A stretch of 22,842 nt of DNA from Bacteroidia bacterium (GTDB taxonomy: Bacteria > Bacteroidota > Bacteroidia > Bacteroidales > GCA-2748055): the NCBI GenBank assembly GCA_030596245.1, contig JAUVKN010000019.1, positions 1 through 22,842 on the forward strand. Reading direction: 5' to 3'. The translations under genes were made by a program, and so were the position numbers. Positions 9,001 to 15,042 of this stretch are shown piece after piece (the stretch's first letter is position 1; every line of letters begins with the position of its first letter). The notes beneath the pieces are model-generated. The model was not told where the DNA came from. It did no database searches and saw only the letters and a list, made by a program, of their open reading frames with translations.

Positions 9001-9298
9001 AGAAATAAAATGGCCGTTCGCCCGGATTTTGTGACAGGTGGAATTTCCAGGAACCATTCAAAGAGTGGATCAGGCTGGATTCCCAGAGGTTTGACTCCCT
9101 TGCCTTATCCTCATCCCGGAAGGGTACAAACCATGCCCTGGGAGCTTCCCGGTTGATATTAAACACAGCCTGGTTTTCCCAATCCGGTGGATCTTTTTCA
9201 TTGAATTCCACCCCTTCGTATTTGCTTTGAGAACAACTGGAAAAACCAATTGTCAGGGCAACAGAAACTGTCATGAGTGATTGCTGTAGTCTAGTCAT
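6092..9298 (-). CDS. GH2 beta-galactosidase, LacZ-type, predicted lipoprotein
   Basis: This 1068-residue protein has the full five-domain LacZ layout. A sugar-binding domain (about 50-245) contains VPSNWEMEGYDYPIYTN. An immunoglobulin-like domain spans about 250-360. The TIM barrel (about 362-660) includes VRTSHYPQ, VDEANIESHG, the acid/base SLGNEAG (Glu488) and the nucleophile motif QCEYAHAMGNS (Glu554). The C-terminal small-chain beta-sandwich contains RAPIDND. Unlike cytoplasmic E. coli LacZ, it begins with a short hydrophobic signal ending FSSC (Cys22), a lipobox, so it is probably anchored in the periplasm or outer membrane. It releases terminal beta-galactose. It leads directly into glpD-glpK-glpF with a 10-bp gap, suggesting galactosyl-glycerol or another galactoside whose breakdown yields glycerol. 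Family and catalytic residues are clear; the substrate is inferred. Confidence 0.93.
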   Translation of the reverse strand: MTRLQQSLMTVSVALTIGFSSCSQSKYEGVEFNEKDPPDWENQAVFNINREAPRAWFVPFRDEDKARESNLWESSLIHSLNGSWKFHLSQNPGERPFYFFKDNYNTRDWDQIHVPSNWEMEGYDYPIYTNVQYPHEKNPPLMQKHYNPTGSYKTEFTLSDGWEGKKIYLHFGAVSSAMYVWVNEQKVGYSEDSKTPAEFNITSYIKPGKNTLAVEVYKWSDASYLEDQDFWRMGGITRDVFLMARDPRHIRDFRVIAGLDNSYRDGTFNLEVEVVNLDENTNFAGSVQAKLVDDQNQVLMDESIEVAMRDRTGVASFENTFASVRKWSAEIPNLYQLVLTLKDEDGVVIEAIKQDVGFRTVEISGGTLLVNGQYVYLKGVNLHEHHDVNGHVMDEQTMLKDIQLMKSHNLNAVRTSHYPQPERWYELCNIYGLYLVDEANIESHGMGYGEQSLAKDSTWMAAHLFRTENMFERDKNQPSIIIWSLGNEAGNGINFQATYNFLKENDSTRPVQYERARLEENTDIFCPMYMRMEQMERYALGVAGTPTRPLIQCEYAHAMGNSVGNLQDYWDLIEKYDALQGGFIWDWVDQGLLTTNDEGEEYWAYGGDFGPEEVPSDGNFCNNGVVNPDRGIKPTLLEVKKVYQHIGFSARDLRKGIVTLENKYSFLNLDQFRFEWVIRSEGETLQSGTIDNLTLKPGEKKNFNLGYNIDPQAGNEYFLNIAASLKSTDGLVDAGTVIAREQFQLPYTTSAIPDQRELPSLSYEKSKELITVSGDSFEWQFDKEQGLISRFKFEGHELFLSGPVPNFWRAPIDNDFGNNNHRKAKVWRKAGERREVQDVKVKQDNSGSVIIDVTFLLNDTDGEPIADYTSQYIINGLGEVTVTNAFEMTAEELPEIPRFGMNMVMPREFETITWLGRGPHESYWDRKTSAFVDLYSGTVANQFWSYIRPQENGNKEDVRWAAITNKEGVGLLFKGIPLINVSVHHNLMEDLESPERTDGRHVKGIKPLSRHTTDVVPRDLTSVNIDYKQMGVGGDNSWGATTHPGYRLTEHAYSYSFKIVPITDFQTP

Positions 9299-9321
9299 AT
9301 TTAATTTGCTGGGTTACCCAC

Positions 9322-9329
9322 TAAAGATA
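9322..9329 (-). promoter_or_regulatory. Candidate promoter for the lacZ-glp operon
   Basis: On the minus strand the sequence reads TATCTTTA, seven of eight positions of the Bacteroidota -7 consensus TAnnTTTG. It lies 24 bp upstream of the lacZ-like start, so a transcript would have a leader of about 17 nt. T-rich DNA sits upstream at the -33 distance, but no exact -33 motif is seen. Confidence 0.35.
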
Positions 9330-9368
9330 ATGATTGAAAACAAAAAAACACGATAAAAATTAAGACTA

Positions 9369-9488
9369 TCAGAGATCAAAATCTCCCGGCAGATCTTCAA
9401 GGTACTCCTTCAATACCGCTTTTAATTCAAGGAGTACTGTTTCATATTCCGGTTTGTCAGCCATTCTGATATGAGCTGCTCTTTTCAT
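9369..9488 (-). CDS. Small 39-codon ORF, possible remnant of a sulfatase C-terminus
   Basis: This minus-strand frame starts at ATG 9486-9488 and ends with TGA at 9369-9371. The product is 39 residues: it opens MKRAAHIRMADKPEYE, continues through an acidic amphipathic helix (VLLELKAVLKEYLEDL) and ends PGDFDL. The pattern DP-x(n)-ADKPEYE-x-VL-x-ELK, counting the in-frame SDP just before the ATG, resembles the last 40 residues of many sulfatases, where a 'DP...N(L)AD.PEY' segment precedes a final helix. An in-frame stop lies six codons upstream of the ATG, so no larger gene remains. It sits 70 bp ahead of the lacZ-like gene on the same strand. It could be a decayed sulfatase end, a real small protein, or chance. 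The resemblance is from memory and is weak evidence. Confidence 0.3.
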   Translation of the reverse strand: MKRAAHIRMADKPEYETVLLELKAVLKEYLEDLPGDFDL

Positions 9489-9513
9489 AGGATCACTAAA
9501 TTACTTTTTTTAT

Positions 9514-9521
9514 TAGTTTTA
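9514..9521 (+). promoter_or_regulatory. Weak candidate promoter for the PHP gene
   Basis: TAGTTTTA matches seven of eight positions of TAnnTTTG and lies 36 bp before the preferred PHP-protein start at 9558. Only a run of T is seen at the upstream element. It is offered mainly because it supports the internal ATG rather than a start near 9471. Confidence 0.25.
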
Positions 9522-9557
9522 TGGCAAAGTTCAGTAATCAACGAAATACTCCCTAAG

Positions 9558-10676
9558 ATGAAAATGCACCTTCAAAAAATGGCCCTTACACTGCTCTCTG
9601 TTTTTTTTCTAATTAACCTGTCCCGGGCACAGGATGCCGGCTCTCAAGGAGACAGGGCCATTGAATTCCCCGACATACCCGGGTACCTTACACTTAAATG
9701 TGATCTTCACATGCACACGGTGCTATCGGATGGATCGGTCTGGCCCAACATTCGCATCCAGGAGGCTTTGCGTGACGGTCTGGATGCCATATCGATCACC
9801 GATCACATTGAATATCAACCCCACCGTGACGATATCCCACACCCCGACCGGAACAGGAGTTACCAGCTGGCCCAGAAGGCTGCTAAAGGACAGGACCTGA
9901 TCATTATCAATGGGGCTGAGATCACCAGGTCCATGCCCCCTGGCCATGCCAATGCCATCTTCCTTAAAGATGCCAACAAACTCGATCAGAAAGATGTCAT
10001 GGAGGTATTCAGAGAGGCAAAACGACAGGGAGCATTTATATTCTGGAACCATCCCCACTGGACTGCCCAACAAAAAAACGGAGTTGCAACATTGTCGGAG
10101 ATGCACCTTGAACTCCTTGCCGAAGGATTGATCAACGGCATCGAGATCGTCAATGAAAGCACCTATTCGGATGAAGCATTAATAATTGCACATGAGCATA
10201 ATCTTACGATTTTGGGGACATCCGACATCCACGGATTGATTGACTGGCAATTTAATGTGCCGCAGGGAGGTCACCGGCCAGTCACACTTGTATTCGCAAA
10301 AGAGAAGAGCGAAAAATCTCTCAAAGAGGCGTTTGAACAACACAGGACAGCAGTTTGGTTCGACAATACACTGGTGGGGAATGCGGAATTTCTGGTTCCC
10401 CTGGTGGAGAGCTCACTGGAAGTTTCCCGCCTGGGTAAAGCTATGGTTCAGACCATTATGATCGAGAACCATTCCGACGCTGACTATATACTTGAAAACC
10501 TGTCAGAATACACCCTGCACAACCAGGCATCGGTCTTTGTTGTAAAATCCCATGAAGCCACAAAGATCCAGGTAAAGACCATTGATAAACTCCCCTCATT
10601 TAACCTTCGTTTCAGGGTTCTGAATGCAATCACGTCACCTGGCGAACATCCTGAAATTTCCATATTGGTGGAGTAG
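9558..10676 (+). CDS. Exported PHP-domain phosphodiesterase, Sb-PDE family
   Basis: This 372-residue protein has a signal peptide (residues 1-25, ending LSRAQ before DAGS) and then a complete PHP metallo-phosphoesterase fold. Metal ligands appear in order: DLHMHT (His51, His53), ITDH (Asp82, His83), GAEIT (Glu121), WNHPHW (His165 region) and SDIHG (Asp223, His225). The residues around them (TLKCDLHMHT, SDGSVWP, MPPGHANAIFL, GHRPVTLVFAKE) resemble the family named after the Sphingobium phosphodiesterase Sb-PDE, which cleaves phosphodiesters. A C-terminal beta-rich extension follows residue 275. The frame is open from 9471, but that would put 29 residues before the signal peptide, so 9558 is preferred. 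It is divergent from the lacZ-glp operon. Family confidence is good; the natural substrate is unknown, though a glycerophosphodiester would fit the adjacent glycerol genes. Confidence 0.82.
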   Translation: MKMHLQKMALTLLSVFFLINLSRAQDAGSQGDRAIEFPDIPGYLTLKCDLHMHTVLSDGSVWPNIRIQEALRDGLDAISITDHIEYQPHRDDIPHPDRNRSYQLAQKAAKGQDLIIINGAEITRSMPPGHANAIFLKDANKLDQKDVMEVFREAKRQGAFIFWNHPHWTAQQKNGVATLSEMHLELLAEGLINGIEIVNESTYSDEALIIAHEHNLTILGTSDIHGLIDWQFNVPQGGHRPVTLVFAKEKSEKSLKEAFEQHRTAVWFDNTLVGNAEFLVPLVESSLEVSRLGKAMVQTIMIENHSDADYILENLSEYTLHNQASVFVVKSHEATKIQVKTIDKLPSFNLRFRVLNAITSPGEHPEISILVE

Positions 10677-10744
10677 GCAGAGACAGCTTCTGAAATGAGG
10701 GTTTTGGTCATTACTTCATTGTATCCGATAAGATAAACAAAAGA

Positions 10745-11584
10745 ATGCTCAAGTTTTTAAATAAACCATATCCTTTTAATGACGATCTAAGGCGTAATGC
10801 CAAAAGCATATTATTTATCAGTTTTGGTGTTATAGTTTTCTTATTTCTTTTTCAACCAATTGAAATCAGTTCTCTTTCAAAAAAGGAGATTTTTTATTTA
10901 GTTACCGGACTGGCTGCATCGACTTTTTTAGTCTTGACATTAAACCTGATCGTAATGCCAAGTTTGTTTCCTAAACTTTTTATCAGCAATAAATGGGATA
11001 TAAAAAGAGAAATCATCTGGAACATTTGGATACTATTGGCTATTTCAAGTAGTGACTTACTATTTTATTCAAAACTATTGGGGATTTTCGACATCAGCTT
11101 CACAGACATTGGAAGAATTGTCTTATTGGGTTTTCTACCAGTTGCAGTGCTTATTATCATCAATCAAGACCGACTGCTGCGTTCTCATTTGAAATCTGCC
11201 ACTCTCTTAAATGAGAAGCTGATTGGTAAAAAGGACCGTGATGAAAAACTAATTCAATTTGAATCGGAATACAAGAACGATGAATTAGCAATTAAACCAA
11301 ACTCTTTGTACTTAATAAACTCATCGGATAACTACATCGAAATATACTACGAGAGAGAAGGTGCCATATCAAAAAGTATAGTTAGAAGCACACTGAAAAA
11401 GGCAGAACAAGAAGTAGGTGAGTATGATTTTATCTTTAGGTGTCATCGCAGATATATCGTGAATATAAACCATATTAAAGAAATTCAGGGAAACTCTCAG
11501 GGATATAAATTGTACTTCGAAAATATTGATTCTCCTGCACTAGTATCCCAAAAATTCATCCCCTATTTCAAGAAAAAGATCTAA
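10745..11584 (+). CDS. Membrane-anchored LytTR-family transcription regulator
   Basis: This 279-residue protein has four predicted membrane segments (about 20-38, 49-70, 90-107 and 123-140), a short charged linker, and a C-terminal LytTR DNA-binding domain (about 179-279). The domain shows SLYLINSSDNYIEIYY, the hallmark FRCHRRYIVNINHIKEIQ (231-248), and a terminal VSQKFIPYFKKK. LytTR proteins bind DNA through a beta-rich fold. Most are response regulators, but here no receiver or histidine-kinase domain is present, so sensing is probably done by the membrane part. It lies 68 bp after the PHP gene and 127 bp before the GT2 gene, on the same strand, and is AT-rich like the operon that follows. 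It may control that operon, but this is only positional inference. Confidence 0.88.
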   Translation: MLKFLNKPYPFNDDLRRNAKSILFISFGVIVFLFLFQPIEISSLSKKEIFYLVTGLAASTFLVLTLNLIVMPSLFPKLFISNKWDIKREIIWNIWILLAISSSDLLFYSKLLGIFDISFTDIGRIVLLGFLPVAVLIIINQDRLLRSHLKSATLLNEKLIGKKDRDEKLIQFESEYKNDELAIKPNSLYLINSSDNYIEIYYEREGAISKSIVRSTLKKAEQEVGEYDFIFRCHRRYIVNINHIKEIQGNSQGYKLYFENIDSPALVSQKFIPYFKKKI

Positions 11585-11608
11585 TCAGGTAAATATTCGT
11601 CCCTGATT
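11583..11608 (+). other. Small hairpin just after the LytTR gene
   Basis: AATCAGG (11583-11589) and CCTGATT (11602-11608) form a 7-bp perfect inverted repeat with a 12-base loop, beginning within the stop codon. No T-run follows the stem, so it is not a convincing intrinsic terminator; it could still protect or mark the mRNA end. Confidence 0.3.
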
Positions 11609-11693
11609 ACTACGGTTTTATCCCTAATATAGTGACCGGCCCCTTTTTCATCCAGAACAATCCCTTATTTTTTATTCTATCTCCGTTCCATCA

Positions 11694-11701
11694 TAGTTTT
11701 G
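11694..11701 (+). promoter_or_regulatory. Candidate promoter of the GT2-radical SAM operon
   Basis: TAGTTTTG is an exact TAnnTTTG match. The T-rich run TTATTTTTTATT lies at the correct distance for a -33 element. The expected transcript start is about 11706-11708, only a few bases before the ATG at 11712 and about 23 bases before the in-frame ATG at 11730. It would drive the four closely spaced genes 11712-15320. Confidence 0.5.
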
Positions 11702-11711
11702 TCGCAGGATA

Positions 11712-12428
11712 ATGATAAAACTAAGGGTCATGATAAGACAAATCGCCGCGATAGTAAGTGCTTACAATGAAGAAGGTACCATAAGATCAATTATAGAAGA
11801 TATCTCGCGCATAGATATATTCGATGAGATTATTGTGATAAATGATGGGTCCGCAGATTCAACCGGAGAAATTATAATATCAATGAAAGAAAAGGTAGAT
11901 CTTATTGATATTCATTTTTCAAAAAACATGGGCAAAGGTTATGCTATGGCAAAGGGAGTTGAAATCTCCAGTGCCAATTATTTAGTATTCATCGATGCTG
12001 ATTTGAAAAATTTCACAAAAGATCATGCCGTTCAATTAATATTCCCAATAATAAACAAGAGAGCTGATATGGTTTTGGGTCAGCCATCTGAGACACTGAT
12101 AAATCACGATGTAAACCCCTTTAAAGCCTTTACCGGTCAACGTGCATTGAAAAAGGGTGACATTTTACCAATAAAGGAGAAGATGAAAACAGCTGGTTAC
12201 GGAGTAGAAACTCTAATCAATATGCACTTCATAGCCAATCGGAAAGTCATAAAATATGTTCGTCTCGAAAAGCTTATACACCCAACAAAATTTACAAAAA
12301 CAGATAAAAAGAAAGCCATTAAAGAGTTCTTTTTTGAGGGAATCCAGATCTTAAAAACCTTCGTCTTAAACATTAAGATCCTTATTCCTTCCAACAAGAA
12401 CAAAATCATAAACAGTATTAATAAATAA
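11712..12428 (+). CDS. Family 2 glycosyltransferase (GT-A fold)
   Basis: This 238-residue cytoplasmic or peripheral enzyme should transfer a sugar from a nucleotide-sugar donor. It has the GT2 N-terminal pattern IAAIVSAYNEEGTIRSII (11-28), the nucleotide-contact strand IVINDGSADST (41-51), GKGYAMAKGVE (75-84), and the metal-binding DAD (95-97, in FIDADL). The later TGQRALKK and AGYGVETLINMHF place it near dolichol-phosphate-mannose-synthase or GpgS-like enzymes. It has no clear membrane helix, only a basic, hydrophobic C-terminal stretch. The in-frame ATG at 11730 is a good alternative start: it fits the promoter at 11694 and gives MIRQIAAIV. The next gene starts 11 bp after the stop. Donor and acceptor cannot be told from sequence. 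Confidence 0.88.
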   Translation: MIKLRVMIRQIAAIVSAYNEEGTIRSIIEDISRIDIFDEIIVINDGSADSTGEIIISMKEKVDLIDIHFSKNMGKGYAMAKGVEISSANYLVFIDADLKNFTKDHAVQLIFPIINKRADMVLGQPSETLINHDVNPFKAFTGQRALKKGDILPIKEKMKTAGYGVETLINMHFIANRKVIKYVRLEKLIHPTKFTKTDKKKAIKEFFFEGIQILKTFVLNIKILIPSNKNKIINSINK

Positions 12429-12439
12429 TCTCCACAACA

Positions 12440-13921
12440 ATGAATATTCTATTAGTTTATCCAAAATACCCAGACACTTTCTGGAGCTTCAGAGATGCAT
12501 TGAAGTTTATCTCAAAAAAAGCAGTGAATCCGCCCCTGGGACTAATCACGGTCTCGTCCATTTTGCCTGAAAGCTGGCACAAAAAATTAGTTGACATGAA
12601 CATTGAATCTCTCTGTAAAAAAGATATTCTCTGGGCCGACTATATTTTCATCAGTGCAATGAATGTGCAACAAGAATCAACATTGGAAACTATTCATAGA
12701 TGTAAATCATTAAACAAGAAAATCGTTGGAGGTGGACCACTCTTTACAGAACAACCTGAAATTTTCAGCATGGTAGATCATCTTGTTTTAAATGAGGCAG
12801 AATTAACATTACCAGAGTTTCTAAATGATCTGGCAAAAGGAATCCCGAAAAGGGTATACCAATCTGATGCATATGCTCAATTAACCGACACTCCCTTACC
12901 TGATAATTCACTGGTCAAAATTTCAAAATACAACACCATGAACATCCAGTTTACCAGAGGCTGCCCCTTCAATTGTGATTTTTGTGATATCACTGCCCTT
13001 TTGGGACATGAAGTAAGAATGAAATCGACCCAACAGATCATCAATGAACTGGAGGCACTATATGACATAGGATGGCGAAACAACGTCTTCTTTGTTGACG
13101 ACAATTTTATCGGAAATAGAAAGGTGTTAAAAAGTGATTTATTACCTGCAGTGATTAATTGGATGGAAAAGAGAAATTACCCCTTCATATTCTCCACAGA
13201 GGCCTCGATTAATTTGTCAGATGATAACGAATTGATGGAACTAATGACTAGGGCTGGATTTTCAACTGTATTTATTGGAATTGAGACCACTGAAGTAGCA
13301 AGTTTGGCAGAATGCGGGAAGATACAAAACATTAACAGGGACCTGATTCAAAGCGTTCACAGGATTCAGGAGAATGGACTCGAAGTCACTGGTGGATTTA
13401 TCCTGGGTTTTGATAACGATACCCCATCAATATTTCAAAAACAAATCGATTTTATCAGGGAAAGTGGAATTATAACTGCAATGGTAGGATTGTTAAACGC
13501 CCCAAAGAAGACACGGCTATATAAAAGACTGAAACAGGAAGGGCGGATTACCAATGAGTCCAGTGGTAACAATACCGATTTCTCATTGAATTTTATTCCT
13601 AAAATGGATAGAAAAGAGTTAATTGAAGGTTACAAAAATGTAATAAAAGGCATTTATGGGGGGAGGGAATATTATAAAAGGGTCACAGACTATTTAAGGC
13701 GGATTAATCCTGATAAACATATTCGAATGAAGCTTTCATTAAACCATCTCATGGCATTTTTCCGTTCGTTTGTGAAATTAGGAATATTCGATGTATACAG
13801 AAGACAATATTGGAAACTGTTGTTCTGGACACTTTTTACACAGCCAAGACTAGTGCCTCTGGCAATCACATATTCTGTATATGGATTCCATTTTAGAAAA
13901 GTATTTAAAGACGTTTTATAA
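12440..13921 (+). CDS. B12-binding radical SAM enzyme with DUF4070-like C-terminus
   Basis: This 493-residue protein has an N-terminal Rossmann-type cobalamin-binding domain (1-140), with VYPKYPDTFWSF, an NPPLGLITVSS segment and IVGGGPLFT. A radical SAM barrel follows with the [4Fe-4S] motif CPFNCDFC (Cys175, Cys179, Cys182), then FFVDDNFIGN and ETTEVASLAECGKIQN. The C-terminal region after about 360 (LNAPKKTRLYKRLKQEGR) matches the DUF4070 type. Relatives include the hopanoid C-2 methylase HpnP and other B12-dependent methylases that act at unactivated carbons. The classic DxHxxG cobalamin motif is absent, as is common in this class. It lies between a GT2 and a flavoenzyme gene at 11-bp and 8-bp gaps. 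Probable role: methylation or rearrangement of a lipid or polyketide-like product. Substrate unknown. Confidence 0.9.
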   Translation: MNILLVYPKYPDTFWSFRDALKFISKKAVNPPLGLITVSSILPESWHKKLVDMNIESLCKKDILWADYIFISAMNVQQESTLETIHRCKSLNKKIVGGGPLFTEQPEIFSMVDHLVLNEAELTLPEFLNDLAKGIPKRVYQSDAYAQLTDTPLPDNSLVKISKYNTMNIQFTRGCPFNCDFCDITALLGHEVRMKSTQQIINELEALYDIGWRNNVFFVDDNFIGNRKVLKSDLLPAVINWMEKRNYPFIFSTEASINLSDDNELMELMTRAGFSTVFIGIETTEVASLAECGKIQNINRDLIQSVHRIQENGLEVTGGFILGFDNDTPSIFQKQIDFIRESGIITAMVGLLNAPKKTRLYKRLKQEGRITNESSGNNTDFSLNFIPKMDRKELIEGYKNVIKGIYGGREYYKRVTDYLRRINPDKHIRMKLSLNHLMAFFRSFVKLGIFDVYRRQYWKLLFWTLFTQPRLVPLAITYSVYGFHFRKVFKDVL

Positions 13922-13929
13922 ATAGAATT

Positions 13930-15042
13930 ATGAACAAACTAAGAATCGGAGACCTGACCATAGAAACACCAATTATTCAAGGAGGTATGGGTGTAGCCGT
14001 TTCACTGGCAGGTCTGGCCTCAGCTGTAGCAAATGAAGGAGGGATTGGTGTAATATCAGCTGTAGGTATAGGGATGACAGTACCAGGATACCGAAAGAAT
14101 TTTCAAGAAGCCAATAAGACCGCACTGAGGAACGAAATTCGAAAAGCCCGGTTAAATTCAAATGGGGTAATCGGTGTCAATATCATGATGGCCGTATCAG
14201 ACTTCGAAGATTTGTTACGAGTTGCTTTGGAAGAAAAGATTGATGTAATATTTATTGGAGCCGGATTGCCTTTGAGAAAACCGTCTGCTATTGCCACAGA
14301 TTTATTGGAAACTACTTCTGCAAAATTTATCCCAAAGGTTTCTTCAGCCAGGGCTGCAAGGATTATCTTTCGGCATTGGTCGGAGAAATACAATCGAATC
14401 CCGGATGCAGTTGTTGTTGAAGGCCCACTCGCCGGGGGGCACTTGGGATTTAAAAAGGAGAAAGTCAACGAGCCTGAAAATACCTTATCCTCAATCGTTA
14501 ATGAGACTGTTCAGATGTTGAGCCTTTTTGAGCAGATATATGGAACCGAGATTCCGGTTATTGCAGGAGGGGGGATATATTCAGGGAAAGATATGTTTGA
14601 AGTAATGAATCGAGGCGCCAAAGGTGTAAAAATAGGCACACGTTTTGTTACAACATATGAATGTGATGTATCAGATAGTTTTAAACAAAATTATCTATCC
14701 TGCTCCTCCAGCGATATTACGATCATTGATAGTCCTGTCGGTCTTCCTGGAAGAGTAATCAAAAATGATTTCGTTGGTCAGATACAGGCTGGTAAACAAA
14801 AACCCATAAAATGCCCATGGAAATGCCTCAGAACATGTGATGTTAAAAATGCTCAATTTTGCATTGCAGAGGCACTGTTTAATGCAGCCCAGGGAAAGTT
14901 TACAAACGGATTTTCCTTTGCCGGAACCAAAGCTTATCTGGCAAATGAAATAATAACTGTAAAAGAGACATTTAACCAGATAATAAATGAGTATTTTCAT
15001 GCACAAGAAACAAGCATATTGAGGCCCTATGAATACCAATGA
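13930..15042 (+). CDS. NAD(P)H-dependent flavin oxidoreductase, nitronate monooxygenase/FabK-like
   Basis: This 370-residue FMN-dependent TIM-barrel enzyme belongs to the 2-nitropropane dioxygenase family. Signatures are the N-terminal TPIIQGGMGVAVS (13-25), GGIGVIS (37-43), GVNIM (82-86), GPLAGGHLG (165-173) with the family His171, IAGGGIYSG (211-219) and GVKIGTRF (232-239). Members oxidise nitronates, act as FabK enoyl-ACP reductases, or have unknown oxidoreductase roles. The C-terminal part carries four cysteines, CPWKCLRTC then C eight residues on (Cys295, 299, 303, 311), spaced C-x3-C-x3-C-x7-C, absent from classic FabK or Nmo as I know them. The stop overlaps the next start by an ATGA. 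Because it sits beside a radical SAM gene and a glycosyltransferase, it may act as a reductase in the same pathway. The exact reaction is unknown. Confidence 0.88.
   Translation: MNKLRIGDLTIETPIIQGGMGVAVSLAGLASAVANEGGIGVISAVGIGMTVPGYRKNFQEANKTALRNEIRKARLNSNGVIGVNIMMAVSDFEDLLRVALEEKIDVIFIGAGLPLRKPSAIATDLLETTSAKFIPKVSSARAARIIFRHWSEKYNRIPDAVVVEGPLAGGHLGFKKEKVNEPENTLSSIVNETVQMLSLFEQIYGTEIPVIAGGGIYSGKDMFEVMNRGAKGVKIGTRFVTTYECDVSDSFKQNYLSCSSSDITIIDSPVGLPGRVIKNDFVGQIQAGKQKPIKCPWKCLRTCDVKNAQFCIAEALFNAAQGKFTNGFSFAGTKAYLANEIITVKETFNQIINEYFHAQETSILRPYEYQ

Noticed and set aside
7946..9034. Long open frame of 362 codons on the plus strand
   Set aside because: It is wholly antisense to the GH2 beta-galactosidase, has an unlikely composition rich in His, Ile and Phe with no domain, and the minus-strand protein has all catalytic motifs.
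9471..9557. Upstream in-frame start for the PHP protein
   Set aside because: It would place 29 extra residues before a good signal peptide and precede the candidate promoter; the ATG at 9558 is better.
11583..11608. Rho-independent terminator after the LytTR gene
   Set aside because: The 7-bp stem is AT-containing with a 12-base loop and no following T-run. It is listed only as a hairpin.
12440..13921. Radical SAM gene as a sulfatase-maturating enzyme (anSME)
   Set aside because: It has a B12-binding N-terminus and a single CPFNCDFC cluster with no SPASM-type C-terminal cysteines, so it is not an anSME. The maturase must be elsewhere.
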